NCBI RefSeq assembly: GCF_000966285.1
Contig: NZ_KQ031391.1
Coordinates: 1,270,919 to 1,334,918 of the forward strand
Direction: 5' to 3'
Source of the DNA: Pseudofrankia sp. DC12
Lineage (GTDB): Bacteria; Actinomycetota; Actinomycetes; Frankiales; Frankiaceae
DNA length: 64,000 bases
The position numbers and the translations under genes were made by a program. The notes under the pieces were generated by a model, which was given only the letters and a program-made list of their open reading frames with translations, was not told the DNA's origin and ran no database searches. Positions 46,501 through 54,790 of the stretch are shown in pieces; position 1 is the stretch's first letter, and the number at the start of each line of letters is the position of its first letter.

Positions 46501-46864
46501 CGGCGAGATCGGCCCCGTCAGCGCCGCCGCAGCCGCCTACGCGGTCGGTGGCAAGAACGTTCTGAAGTCCTGGTTCAACTACCGCAAGAAGGACCCAGGC
46601 GGGAAGCGCACCTCCCAGCTCGACCACCTCCACCCAACGACCTGGAACCCGGACTGGACCACGGAACTCATCGAACTGCTCACCATCCTGACCCAGCTCA
46701 CTGAACTCGAACCCACCCAGGCCACGCTGCTCGACGAGATCCGCACCGGCCCATTGCTCTCCCTCAAAGCCCTGGCCGCCGCAGGAACCCAATGGCCCAC
46801 AGACGCCAAAGCGGACCGCAGGCCCAGCCACAGCCGGGCCGCGCCCAGCATCCTCGGCGAATAG
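43556..46864 (+). CDS. Type ISP/IIG restriction-modification enzyme (N6-adenine methyltransferase with nuclease domain)
   Basis: 1,102 aa from the GTG at 43556, which has an AGGGGG site; an ATG at 43520 is in frame but lacks one. The N-terminal PD-(D/E)XK-like domain shows RVRPDYGVSVDG (Asp) and FGYVEVKAPG (ExK). The methyltransferase has motif I TIDPAMGTGTYLHAI (about 380) and motif IV VLGNPPYKEL (about 500), the N6-adenine signature. The C-terminal 500 residues form the type ISP specificity region (VLAYLAGAIAHPGYT; FPLRTWIYAPS). No clear helicase motifs were spotted, which would make it closer to type IIG. It cuts unmodified DNA and methylates its own sites. Confidence 0.88.
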   Translation: MASGAAGWLQDAVSSFGDGCRAKLAGPGDREAAIRAPLDSLLTTAGQRLGVPAVFHDEVRDVERRVRPDYGVSVDGAVFGYVEVKAPGKPVDPEAFTGHDRTQWERQRDLPNLVYTNGTHWRLFRDGEAYLGPVVLGGGDLAHAGRELRAVPEFEALLTDFLRWKPAPITSVRVLVRSVAPLTRLLRGEVLDQLAAEQRAVDAGADSEAQPFTGLARDWRALLFPQADDATFADGYAQTVAFALLLARTEGIELANTSLHQIGVALGAGHSLMGKALQLLTDDVATDFKVTLDLMVRVVGAVNWPRVRRTGRDTYLHLYEDFLELYDPGLRKKSGSYYTPRPVVEEMVRLVEEALVTRLGKPAGFRDPGVLTIDPAMGTGTYLHAILDRVADQAERQDGPGTIPGVLSQVAERLVGFEVQMGPYAVAELRTTDLLNAHGAKPPKDGMGLFVTDTLDDPYSARAQISSALRLISQSRRKANDIKAKADVQVVLGNPPYKELAAGGGSWVEHGGEGHPAILNDFLRDVPGKFSAKVKNLYVYFWRWATWKVWESTPLTARRPNGDSGVVCFISTSGYLTGPAFTAMREYLRRNATDGWIIDLTPEGQTPDIPTRPFPGVRQPLAIGLFLRTPGASHEMPATIRYRALHGRREEKFGALAQLRLDGDGWREVRSGWTDPLTPAADGGWDTYPAVADLLPWYSPGVFPLRTWIYAPSPDTLRERWTTLLAERDPAVQARLFKEGHDGALTKPKSPLPGSDTHQTTLTLLRDDRVTEPQPIRVGYRAFDRQWILPDSRLMDRPRLDLWAARVPGQIFVVEQHMQRVKDGPGLVFSALLPDYHHFKGSEGGRVLPFLHPDGTANLAPGLTAALTAAYGQSVRADEVLAYLAGAIAHPGYTSTFVDQLTTPGIRVPVTADPALWTRAVGLGRQVLKLHTYGAAAPPGQPASSIRYPHGDARQPRSIKAITTMPENLRHDDTFDVLVIGDGEIGPVSAAAAAYAVGGKNVLKSWFNYRKKDPGGKRTSQLDHLHPTTWNPDWTTELIELLTILTQLTELEPTQATLLDEIRTGPLLSLKALAAAGTQWPTDAKADRRPSHSRAAPSILGE

Positions 46865-46928
46865 GCACCCCACGACCTAACCAGCACCGCCCGCCAAGAC
46901 ACGCTCAGTAGCCGACGAGCAGAGGAAA

Positions 46929-46948
46929 GCTGAGGGGACTCGAACCAC
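46929..46948 (-). other. tRNA T-arm-like att remnant
   Basis: GCTGAGGGGACTCGAACC is the complement of GGTTCGAGTCCCCTCAGC. The same string lies at about 35187 next to a broken integrase. No full tRNA is present. Confidence 0.5.
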
Positions 46949-47041
46949 CTCAGCAGGTCCCCGACCTGCGCCAACAACTCTAGACACGGGTAGCCAAGCC
47001 GTCACAGAATGACATAGGTTAAGGTCACGGTTCGACTACTC

Positions 47042-47165
47042 TCAGGGGTGGACCTGATTGGCCACAATACGATCCGCTACCCGATCCTGCCGGGACCGGT
47101 GATCAGCGTCGTCGGTGCCGTCCACGGGACCGCGACCTGCACAGACACAGTGCCAGCCCACTGAT
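47042..47165. repeat. Dispersed repeat, copy C
   Basis: GGTGGACCTGATTGGCCACA..ATACGATCCGCTACCCGATC..CTGCCGGGACCGGTGATCAGC.. GTCGGTGCCG matches the tail of copies A and B. The gap 46865-47346 otherwise holds no recognised gene. Confidence 0.6.
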
Positions 47166-47346
47166 CGCTGATCCACGCGCGTCGGTCGGGTGTGATCGCG
47201 GTCTGCTCTCGCATAGTTGTTGATGTCGAATTGTGGTGCCTGCCCCATGGTCGTGGCGGTGTGTCGCTGTCGCCCGGTGGCGTCCGGTCCACGTCCGGGG
47301 GTGGGTTTTCCTTCTTGTCGGTGGGGTGGGAGGTCGGTGGCCCGGG

Positions 47347-47547
47347 TTATCCGGGGGCGGGCAGTGCGCGCAGCGTCGTCATCGCCTCGACGGTCAGTGG
47401 GTCCGGGGGGTGATGTGCGGCCAGGCGCAGCACGGTTTGTCGGGCGTGGTGGGCGAGCCGGCCCGCGACCGAGAACAGGCCGAGCCTGTGGGCCTTTCCC
47501 CGCACAGCCGCACCGACGTCACCAGCCGGCGCTACCCGGGTGCCCAT
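47347..47547 (-). pseudogene. IS1380-family transposase 3' remnant
   Basis: The minus frame reads RLGLFSVAGRLAHHARQTVL, then RLAAHHP and ends LRALPAPG. GRLxxxARxxxLRLxxxxP is the C-terminal signature of IS1380 transposases. Only about 65 residues are left. The pseudokinase frame runs directly into this fragment, so the insertion or deletion probably trimmed the end of that gene. Confidence 0.65.
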
Positions 47548-49538
47548 CCGCGGCGCGCCAAGGTGCTTGCGGTCGCCGGATGGTCTGTGCTCGTCGTGGG
47601 CGGTAATCTAGCGCCGCTTCCAGTTCGGAGATCAGCTCGGCGGCGGTGGTGATCGGCTCGGTTCCCGCCTCCTCGCCGCCGAGCGCAGCTATGGTGGCGG
47701 CGTCGAGGTCCCGGGGCACCTCGTGGTTGAGCTGACGCGGGCTCTGCAGTCGTCCGAACGTCCCGTAGGGCGCCGGTGGCAGCCCGGCGTCTCCTGGCAA
47801 CGGCCAGCGGCCGGTAAGGGTCGCGTAGAGCAGGCCACCGAGCGCGCGGACGTCCGCAGCCTGAACCTCAGGCCCGGAGACGGAGGCCGGCCCGGTGCCA
47901 TCGAGGCTAGCGAGTACGGCGCCGATCTCGAGGTCGATCACCTTGACGATGCCGTCGATAGAGACGATGACGTCGCTGGGGCGCAGGCCGCCGTGCCGCA
48001 GGCCGCGCTCGTGCGCCGCGGCGATGACCCGCGCGGCGCCGAGGACGACGGCGGCCGCCTGCTCCGGACGCAGCGGGCCCTCCTGGGTGAGCTGGCGCAG
48101 CGTGCGGCCGTCGGCCCACTCGGTGATGACGTAGGAGACCTCGCCGTTCTCGGTGTCCGTGACGCTCGCATCGTAGGTGGACGCGGCACCCGGGTGCACG
48201 AGCCGGCCGGAGGCGACCGCCGCCGCCAGCAGCGAGTGGCCGGCCTTGCGACGGGCGGGATCGTCGTGGACGTGCTCGACGACCAGGACCGCGACGGGCC
48301 GGGTCAGAACGGTGTCGTCACCGCGCCACAGCGTGACCGGGCCGTGAGACGACAGAACCCCGATGAGGCGGTAGCGGCGATCGAGGACCGACTCCGCGCG
48401 CAGCGGGCCACCGTGGTCGTCTTGTTCGACGGCGTCGGCGAGGTGGTCGAACTCGTAGGTGTCGTTGGTTTCGCCCCAGTCGGGGCGGGCGTACTGGTAG
48501 GCGTTGCTACCGGGCTCATATTCGTTCCCGTACCCGCTGCCAGGCGACCCGGCGATTTGTGCGCCGGTCATCGAGCCGTCGGCGAGCGGGCGGGCCCCGG
48601 TCGTCTGGGCGCCTACCCGGCGGCCGACGAGCGCCGCTTCCAGGTCATCACGCATCGCCCCGGCAGTGGAGTACCGGTCATCCGGCTCATTCTCCAACGC
48701 CTTGAGCGTGATCGCATCGGCGGCGGCGGAGACCCTCGGATTGAGCCGCGACGGCGGGCCGGGGATCTTCCGGACGTGCTGGTAGGCGACCGCGACCGGG
48801 CTGTCGCCGCGGAAGGGCGGCTCTCCGGTGATCAGCTCGTGGAACAACGCACCGACAGAATAGACGTCGCTGCGGGCGTCGGATCTGCCCCCGCAGGCTT
48901 GCTCGGGGGAAATGTACGGGGCGATGCTCGGAACGCCTCGGGCGCCGGCCATCGTCACCGATATGGTGCTGCCAAAGCCTATAATCTTGACCCCGCCGTC
49001 CGGGGCGAGCATGACCTTCGCGGGCCTGATGCCCCGGTGAAAGATGCCCCTGCTATGGCTGTGGTCTAGTGCGGCGCAGATGTCAGACGTAATCTCCATC
49101 GCGCGCCGCTCATCGAACGGCCCTTCCCGCTGGAGCGCCTCGCGTAAAGTCCGGCCCTCGATGAACTCCATGACCATGTAGGGCAGGGTGCTTCCGTTGA
49201 TCACACCCTCGCCCATGTCGAATACGTGCACGATCGCCGGGTGGTGCAGGTGGGCAGCGGACCGGGCTTCCCGCTCGAAGCGCTTCAGGAAGTTAGGGTC
49301 ACGGGCGTGGTCCGAGCGCAGCACCTTGATGGCTGTGTCCCGGCCCATCCGGACATCGCGGCCGTGGTAGACCTCGACCATGCCGCCATAGCCGATTCCA
49401 GCTCCCAACGCGTACCGGCCGTTGACGACATCAGACTCCGTACCGTAGCGGTCGAAAACGTCTTCCTGTGAGAGGAGGGAGTCTCGGCGAACGCCCTGCG
49501 ACCCCACCACACCGGGAGTCTGTGTCTGCGGAGCACCC
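47519..49538 (-). pseudogene. EAD1-tandem-pseudokinase protein, kinase-like part, interrupted by IS21
   Basis: From 49538 the frame reads QGAPQTQTPGVVGSQGVRRD and continues for 672 residues. Domain 1 is a Ser/Thr kinase fold (YALGAGIGYGGMVEVYHG; TAIKVLR keeps the Lys), but the catalytic loop is HRGIRPAKVML instead of HRDxKPxN, and DFG is GFG. Domain 2 (YRLIGVLSSHGPVTLWRG) lacks the Lys, HRD (RHGGLRPSDV) and DFG (VIDLEI). Both are therefore predicted pseudokinases. The C-terminal end runs into an IS1380 remnant. With the IS21 element and one CACCC removed, it fuses in frame to the EAD1 segment at 52030-52424, 804 aa in total. Confidence 0.82.
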
Positions 49539-49616
49539 TGTCGCCGGTCCGTGAAAACTGACCCCCTGGGGACCTCCGAATGTTGACCCCCCTGCTTGCG
49601 TAGGGAGGTGCTGAAG

Positions 49617-50858
49617 GTGGAGGACTGGGCGGAGATCCGTAGGTTGCATCGGGCCGAGCAGGTCCCGATCAAGGAGATCGCCCGGCGGCTTGGGGTTGCG
49701 CGGAACACGGTCCGTAGGGCGTTGGCGTCGGACGGTCCCCCGAGATACGAGCGGGCGGCGCGGGGGTCGGTGGTCGATCCGTTCGAGCCTCAGATTCGGG
49801 CGTTGCTGGTGGAGTGGCCGCGGATGCCGGCGCCGGTGGTCGCTGCGCGGATCGGCTGGACTTACTCGTTGTCGCCGTTGAAGCGGCGTCTGGCGGTGAT
49901 CCGGCCGGAGTATGTCGGGATCGACCCGGTGGACCGGGTCGTCTACGAGCCGGGGCAGGTCGCGCAGTGTGACCTGTGGTTCCCGCCGGTGCCGGTGCCG
50001 GTCGCCCCCGGCCGGGAGCGGGTGGCGCCGGTGCTGGTGATGGCGCTGGGGTTCTCCCGGTTCCTGGCGGCGACGATGATCCCGTCGCGGCAGGCCGGGG
50101 ACATCCTCGCGGGGATGTGGCTGCTGATCTCCGGGATCGGGCGGGTCACGAAGACGCTGGTCTGGGACCGGGAGGCCGCGATCGGCGGGGGTGGCCGTCC
50201 GACCGCGCCGGCGGCGGCGTTCGCGGGCACGCTGGCGACGCGGATCCGGCTCGCGCCGCCGCGGGACCCGGAGTTCAAGGGCGTCGTCGAGCGGGCGAAC
50301 GGCTATCTGGAGACGTCGTTCCTCCCCGGGCGGGGGTTCGCGTCGCCGGCCGACTTCAACGGCCAGCTGACGGACTGGCTGGCCTCGGCGAACACCCGCA
50401 CCGTCCGGTCGCTCGGCGCCCGCCCGGTCGACCTGCTCGAAACCGACCAGGCCGCGATGCTGCCGCTGCCGCCGGTCGCCCCGGCGGTCGGCCTGGCCAG
50501 CCGGGTCCGGCTCGGCCGGGACTACTACGTCCGCGTCGACGCGTCCGACTACTCCGTCGACCCGCGGAGGATCGGCCGGTTCGTCGACGTCATCGCGTCG
50601 CTCGACACCGTCACCGTGACCTGCGACGGCCAGGAGGCGGCCCGCCACCCGCGCAGCTGGGCGCCGCACGCAGTCGTCACCGACCCCGCCCACGCGGCGG
50701 CCGCGAAGGCGATGCGCCAGGCCCTGGCCGCCGACCGCCAGGCCCGCCAGAGCCGCCGGCACGCCGACGGGCACCCGGTCGCGCTGCGCGCCCTGCCCGA
50801 CTACGACGCCCTGTTCGGCGTCGACTTCAACCCCACCGGAACGGAGAACCAGCCATGA
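49617..50858 (+). CDS. istA: IS21 transposase IstA
   Basis: About 413 aa from the GTG at 49617, preceded by GGGAGG; in-frame starts at 49596 and 49608 are possible. HTH: PIKEIARRLGVARNTVRRAL. The DDE core shows QVAQCDLWFPPVPV (Asp), KTLVWDREAAIGG (Asp) and FKGVVERANGYLETSFLPG (Glu). The C-terminus YSVDPRRIGRFVDV is typical of IstA. The stop overlaps istB by ATGA. Confidence 0.93.
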   Translation: MEDWAEIRRLHRAEQVPIKEIARRLGVARNTVRRALASDGPPRYERAARGSVVDPFEPQIRALLVEWPRMPAPVVAARIGWTYSLSPLKRRLAVIRPEYVGIDPVDRVVYEPGQVAQCDLWFPPVPVPVAPGRERVAPVLVMALGFSRFLAATMIPSRQAGDILAGMWLLISGIGRVTKTLVWDREAAIGGGGRPTAPAAAFAGTLATRIRLAPPRDPEFKGVVERANGYLETSFLPGRGFASPADFNGQLTDWLASANTRTVRSLGARPVDLLETDQAAMLPLPPVAPAVGLASRVRLGRDYYVRVDASDYSVDPRRIGRFVDVIASLDTVTVTCDGQEAARHPRSWAPHAVVTDPAHAAAAKAMRQALAADRQARQSRRHADGHPVALRALPDYDALFGVDFNPTGTENQP

Positions 50859-51652
50859 CCAGCACCGCCCCGCCCCGCGACGGCCTCCCCGCGATGATCG
50901 CCTACCTGTCCCGGGTCCTGAAGACCCCGACGATCGGCGCGTTCTGGGAACAGCTCGCCGACCAAGCCCGCGCCGAGAACTGGTCGCATGAGGACTACCT
51001 CGCCGCGCTGCTCCAGCGCCAGGTCGCCGACCGCGAGTCCAAGGGCACCGTCATGCGGATCCGCACCGCCCACTTCCCGACCGTCAAAACGCTGGAGGAC
51101 TTCAACCTCGACCACCTGCCGTCCCTGCGCCGCGACCTCCTCGCGCACCTCGCGACCTCGACCTACGTCGCGAAGGCCGAGAACGTCGTCCTACTCGGCC
51201 CGCCCGGGATCGGCAAGACCCACCTCGCGATCGGCCTCGGCGTCAAGGCCACCCAGGCTGGCTACTCCGTCCTGTTCGACACCGCCTCGAACTGGATCAC
51301 CCGGCTGTCCGACGCCCACCACGCCGGCCGCCTCGACGCCGAACTCACGAAGATCCGCCGCTACAAGCTCATCATCATCGACGAGGTCGGCTACATCCCC
51401 TTCGGCCAGGACGCCGCGAACCTGTTCTTCCAACTCATCGCCTCCCGCTACGAACAGGGCTCCGTCCTGGTCACCTCGAACCTCCCCTTCGGCCGCTGGG
51501 GCGAGACGTTCTCCGACGACATCGTCGCCGCCGCGATGATCGACCGGCTCGTCCACCACGCCGAGGTCCTCACCCTCACCGGCGACTCCTACCGCACCCG
51601 CCAACGCCGCGAACTCCTCACCAAGGGCCGCCCCGACCAGGACCGCCCGTGA
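50855..51652 (+). CDS. istB: IS21 helper ATPase IstB
   Basis: 265 aa. N-terminal helical region (LADQARAENWSHEDYLAALL) then AAA core: Walker A LLGPPGIGKTHLA, Walker B YKLIIIDEVGYIPFG, and SNLPFGRWGETFSDD, AAAMIDRLVHHAEVLTLTGD. It is the target-selecting helper of IstA, coupled by a 4-bp overlap. Confidence 0.95.
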   Translation: MTSTAPPRDGLPAMIAYLSRVLKTPTIGAFWEQLADQARAENWSHEDYLAALLQRQVADRESKGTVMRIRTAHFPTVKTLEDFNLDHLPSLRRDLLAHLATSTYVAKAENVVLLGPPGIGKTHLAIGLGVKATQAGYSVLFDTASNWITRLSDAHHAGRLDAELTKIRRYKLIIIDEVGYIPFGQDAANLFFQLIASRYEQGSVLVTSNLPFGRWGETFSDDIVAAAMIDRLVHHAEVLTLTGDSYRTRQRRELLTKGRPDQDRP

Positions 51653-51957
51653 CCACCACCGGGCAGGCCCCGCCCGACGGCCCGTTCACCACCGAAGCCC
51701 AAGCCCGCCACAGCCCGCTCGCCCGAGCCGTCCACACCGACTTCGACCCCCTCCAGGCCCCGGCGCTGCGCCACGACCACCTCCTGGCCGTCCTCACGGC
51801 CACCGGCGTCACCCTCGGCGCGTTCGACGCCCGGATCGTCGCCTGGCTCGCCCGCACCTGGGAAGCCACCACCATCGCCGTCCTCGCCGGCCTGATCACC
51901 CGCGCGAACCACGCCGGCAAGACCACCACGACCTGCCCGCACCACCGCACTACCTGA
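51649..51957 (+). CDS. Third small gene of the IS21 element
   Basis: 102 aa from a GTG overlapping the istB stop. No motif recognised; a helical central part (LRHDHLLAVLTATGVTLGAF; RIVAWLARTWEATTIAVLAG). Its coupling to istB suggests it is a regular component of this IS21 subgroup. Confidence 0.65.
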   Translation: MTTTGQAPPDGPFTTEAQARHSPLARAVHTDFDPLQAPALRHDHLLAVLTATGVTLGAFDARIVAWLARTWEATTIAVLAGLITRANHAGKTTTTCPHHRTT

Positions 51958-52029
51958 TCTTGAATTCGACCCGGGGTCAAATTTCACGGACCCCCAGGGG
52001 GTCAAATTTCAGAAACCGTTGACACACCC

Positions 52030-52424
52030 TGGTCGGCGGCCCGGGATGACCACATGTCGGCCCTGGGACGTGGAGCCTCGGCTCGCGTCGCGAACCTGTC
52101 GGCACGGCCGAGGACCTGGTTCGCAGGGAATCGCCTGTGGGCCTCCGTGATAACTCGGCGGCAGCCGTCCGCCAGCACTCCGGCCGCCAGCAGCATGCTG
52201 ACCTCAGTCCAGAACGTCCGGGCGGTCGGCCCCCAGGCCGGCTGATCCGCCCGCGTCAAACCAGCGGCCTCCAGCAACTGGCGCGCCACCCGCTCCCCGT
52301 AGAACAGGCCCGCCAGCTCCGCGATCTCGCCGGAGGTTAGGCCCTCAGCCACGGCACGATCCGGCAGCGTGAGATCCGCCGCGACGACCGGAAAACTGGC
52401 CGGCGACGCCGCGTCTGCGCCCAC
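52030..52424 (-). pseudogene. EAD1 domain, N-terminal part of the interrupted pseudokinase gene
   Basis: From the GTG at 52424 (MGADAASPASFPVV). Residues about 28-105 match the effector-associated domain 1 pattern: LTSGEIAELAGLFYGERVAR, QLLEAAGLTRADQPAWG, FWTEVSMLLAAGVLADGCRR and AHRRFPANQVLG. EADs are adaptor modules that join components of multi-protein conflict systems by like-with-like contacts. A linker follows and the frame crosses the IS21 site: RAADQG continues into APQTQTPGVV at 49538 after deleting the element. Confidence 0.83.
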
Positions 52425-52820
52425 CCCCGTACTGCATCCCAGGATGGCAGAGCTGGCGCAGCGCGCACAATCAGACGTTCAGACGAACGTAGTCGGGCTT
52501 GGTCACGTGCAATCCGGCAAGTCGGCGGTGTTGCATTGAGCCCACAGGTCATCGCTGCCGACAGCCGCATCGTGCCACCGCTGTCGGACGCGAGGACGCG
52601 CGCGTTGCGAGGCGGTCCGACCCAGCCGCGAGACGAGTGGCCGGGGACGCGGTGCCGTGCGGCGGGTCGCAGTGATCAACCGCTTGGCGTCGCACGACGA
52701 TCCGCGCGCCGACCAAACCCGGCCTCAAGGACGCTCCGACACCCTCGCCATCATCCCGACACACGCTCAGGTCGCCCAAACGGGATAGATAGATTGCCGT
52801 CAGGCTTCCCACCGTCACGT
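52425..52820. other. Intergenic region, no gene recognised
   Basis: About 400 bp between the EAD1-pseudokinase start and the SLOG gene stop. It should hold the promoter of the pseudokinase gene. The open frames on the plus strand have no family features. Confidence 0.5.
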
Positions 52821-53300
52821 CTATGGCCGTTGCGCTCCTGCTGGCCACACGATGTCGACGGTCTTTCCAGTGTTGTAGGCGTATGCAACGACGTCCGCGG
52901 TGCCACCGAAGCCGCGGCTGGGCTGGCCGTCCCATACAGCAATGAGCAGGTCGGCCTTGTCTACGAGCCTTTCGCTGGCGTCTTGATGCGCGGTCGACTC
53001 GGATGCTTCGTGTGGAAGAGCTACGATGCTGGTGGCTTCGCCGAGTAGCTCGTCGTACAGCGCGTGATGTGTCTCCGGAAGGCCCTCGCGGTAGCGTGTC
53101 GCCGGGACAACGACTGTCAGCTGCCCGCCGTGGTTTAGAACTTCCTGCGCGAAGATGCTGTCGGGGCCGTCGGCGATGCAGCTGATTCCGACGAGGTCGG
53201 GGCCTTCGTATCGGCTGAGGATTTTGAGGATCTCGCTGCGGGCGTAGTCCTCGATGTCGGCGGGCAGTCCTCGGTGACCTGTGATCCCGATCGTGGGCAT
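52821..53300 (-). CDS. SLOG-superfamily (nucleotide-related ligand-binding) protein
   Basis: 159 aa. The Rossmann-like pattern IGITGHRGLP, LVGISCIADGPDSIFAQEVL, LTVVVPATRYREGLPETHHA and LLIAVWDGQPSRGFGGTADV fits SLOG/TIGR00725-like domains. SLOG domains bind or process nucleotides or NAD-derived signals, often in conflict systems. It starts 10 bp after the XRE gene on the same strand, so the two form an operon. The ligand is unknown; a role as ligand sensor for the divergent operon is inference. Confidence 0.82.
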   Translation of the reverse strand: MPTIGITGHRGLPADIEDYARSEILKILSRYEGPDLVGISCIADGPDSIFAQEVLNHGGQLTVVVPATRYREGLPETHHALYDELLGEATSIVALPHEASESTAHQDASERLVDKADLLIAVWDGQPSRGFGGTADVVAYAYNTGKTVDIVWPAGAQRP

Positions 53301-53310
53301 GTGTGGTCCT

Positions 53311-54672
53311 TCAGATATCGGCGGGGTCGGTGCCGTGCAGTGCCGCGTCGAACCGGCGGATCTCTTCTGACGTTGTCTGGCCGGGGATGGCGTGCCGGGT
53401 GTGCCAGGCCGCGCGTATGACTCGCTGGGAGCTTGTCGGTGCGGCGGTGACCAGCGCGTGGGTCGCGAGTGCAGCGCACTGGTCGTAGTCGCCGGCCTGC
53501 GCGTGCGCGTCTGCTTCGCGCAGGAGGGTCAGCCCGTGCTGTGCGTTGCGGTTCGGGTTTGTGCCGGCCGTGAGGTCGCGGGCGGCATCGAGGGCGACCT
53601 GAGGGCGGCGCAGGTCGACGGCCGCGGTGAGCCGGTAGCCGGCGAGTTTGGCCTTGTCGAAACGCATGATCCACGGCCAGGGCGGCGCCTCGCCGTGGGG
53701 AATTCGCCCGACAGCGGTCTCCGCTGCGTCCAGACTGCGCCACGTCTCGTGCTCGTCGCCGGCAGCGGCATAGACGGAGGCAGACACGGCGTCCATCCAG
53801 GCATCGGCCACCGGGTGCCGGCGGACGGGGAGTGCCTGTTGTGACCTCCCTACAAGGAGGACCGCTCGGTGCAGGTCGCCTGTCTGGGCGGCAAATGCAG
53901 CGGCGCTCCCTAGCATGTAGGCGGGCAGTGTCGGGTGGCCTGACGCACGGGCGAACCGAACCGCCGTGCGGTAGTGGCGTTGCGCTGAGCCGATCTCCCA
54001 CGTATCCCACGCGAGCCAGGCCAGGAATCCGAAGCCCTCGCTCGCTGCCTCGTGCGCCGATGCGACGGTCTCCTCGTCTCCGGCGGCGACGGCCACGTCT
54101 CGTAGCAGCCGTAGGTGACCTGCCACGATGTCGGCGAGTTCCGTCGGGGGCAGGGTGCCGTCGCGCAGCCGCTGCGCGGACAAGGCGGCGCGCAGCACAG
54201 CGACCTGGGCAGCTGGTTCTCGCTGCAGGGTGACCAGGTATGACTCCAGATGCGCCAGCGCACTGAGTCCAGCGGCGCCAGCGAGAAAGTCTCGACGGTG
54301 GATCATCGATAGTTCATCCCACTCGGAAAGAGCTGTAACACCTCCCGCCCCGGACAGGTGGGTCCCAGGGCTCGCCTCGACGCCCGCAGTGCGGTCAGGA
54401 GCGCCCGTCGTCTGTGTGACGTCAGACGTCCCGTCGCCATCAGTAGGTGCGGCATCAGCTCGCCGATCGATGGGAGCCGCGACGCGGACGCCGAGTGCCT
54501 GCTCGTAGTCGCGGATGAGCGCGGGTGTTGCCTCACGACTTCCGGTCTCGACCCGGCTGAGATGGCCTTTGTCGCGGTCGATCATGCGGGCGAGTTGTCC
54601 GAGGCTGATTCCGCAACCCAGGCGTGCGGTTCGCAGGTCGTTGCCTCTGATCACGTCATGGTCTCCCGCCAT
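53311..54672 (-). CDS. XRE-family regulator with TPR-like C-terminal domain
   Basis: 453 aa from the ATG at 54672 (MAGDHDVIRGNDLRTARLG). HTH: ISLGQLARMIDRDKGHLSRV followed by ETGSREATPALIRDYEQALG. A low-complexity linker (about 80-140) and a helical segment MIHRRDFLAGAAGLSAL lead into alpha-solenoid repeats (about 165-450) typical of actinobacterial XRE-TPR regulators. It reads divergently from the queC operon, with a 27-bp inverted repeat between them, so it probably controls both sides. Confidence 0.88.
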   Translation of the reverse strand: MAGDHDVIRGNDLRTARLGCGISLGQLARMIDRDKGHLSRVETGSREATPALIRDYEQALGVRVAAPIDRRADAAPTDGDGTSDVTQTTGAPDRTAGVEASPGTHLSGAGGVTALSEWDELSMIHRRDFLAGAAGLSALAHLESYLVTLQREPAAQVAVLRAALSAQRLRDGTLPPTELADIVAGHLRLLRDVAVAAGDEETVASAHEAASEGFGFLAWLAWDTWEIGSAQRHYRTAVRFARASGHPTLPAYMLGSAAAFAAQTGDLHRAVLLVGRSQQALPVRRHPVADAWMDAVSASVYAAAGDEHETWRSLDAAETAVGRIPHGEAPPWPWIMRFDKAKLAGYRLTAAVDLRRPQVALDAARDLTAGTNPNRNAQHGLTLLREADAHAQAGDYDQCAALATHALVTAAPTSSQRVIRAAWHTRHAIPGQTTSEEIRRFDAALHGTDPADI

Positions 54673-54763
54673 ACGGACCGCACTGAAGCGGCTCCAACGT
54701 ACCGCCGGTCGCACTGCCTAGACGGGACATACGCGACCTGGTCGTCGCCTCATCTGCGCTGAC

Positions 54764-54790
54764 CGTTGCCGCAACACTGTGGCGGCAACG
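54764..54790. promoter_or_regulatory. Perfect inverted repeat between the XRE gene and queC
   Basis: CGTTGCCGC-aacactgtg-GCGGCAACG is a 9-bp perfect inverted repeat with a 9-nt spacer in the divergent promoter region (54673-54908). It lies about 90 bp upstream of the XRE start and 120 bp upstream of queC. It is a candidate operator for the XRE protein. Confidence 0.55.

Larger units (their letters stand above)
49539..52024 (+). mobile_element. IS21-family insertion sequence (2,486 bp, 5-bp TSD CACCC)
   Basis: Ends: TGTCGCCGGTCCGTGAAAAC..TGACCCCCTGGGG on the left and, inward from the right, TGTCAACGGTTTCTGAAATT..TGACCCCCTGGGG. A TGACCCC motif repeats near each end, as in IS21 multiple binding sites. 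Flanks CACCC lie at 49534-49538 and 52025-52029. It carries istA, istB and a third short gene. It splits the EAD1-pseudokinase gene. Confidence 0.95.

Noticed and set aside
43556-46864. BREX PglX methyltransferase
   Set aside because: Has an N-terminal nuclease-like domain and type ISP-like C-terminus, and no other BREX genes are nearby.
45521-46873. 450-aa open frame on the minus strand over the type ISP gene
   Set aside because: Antisense shadow created by high GC third positions.
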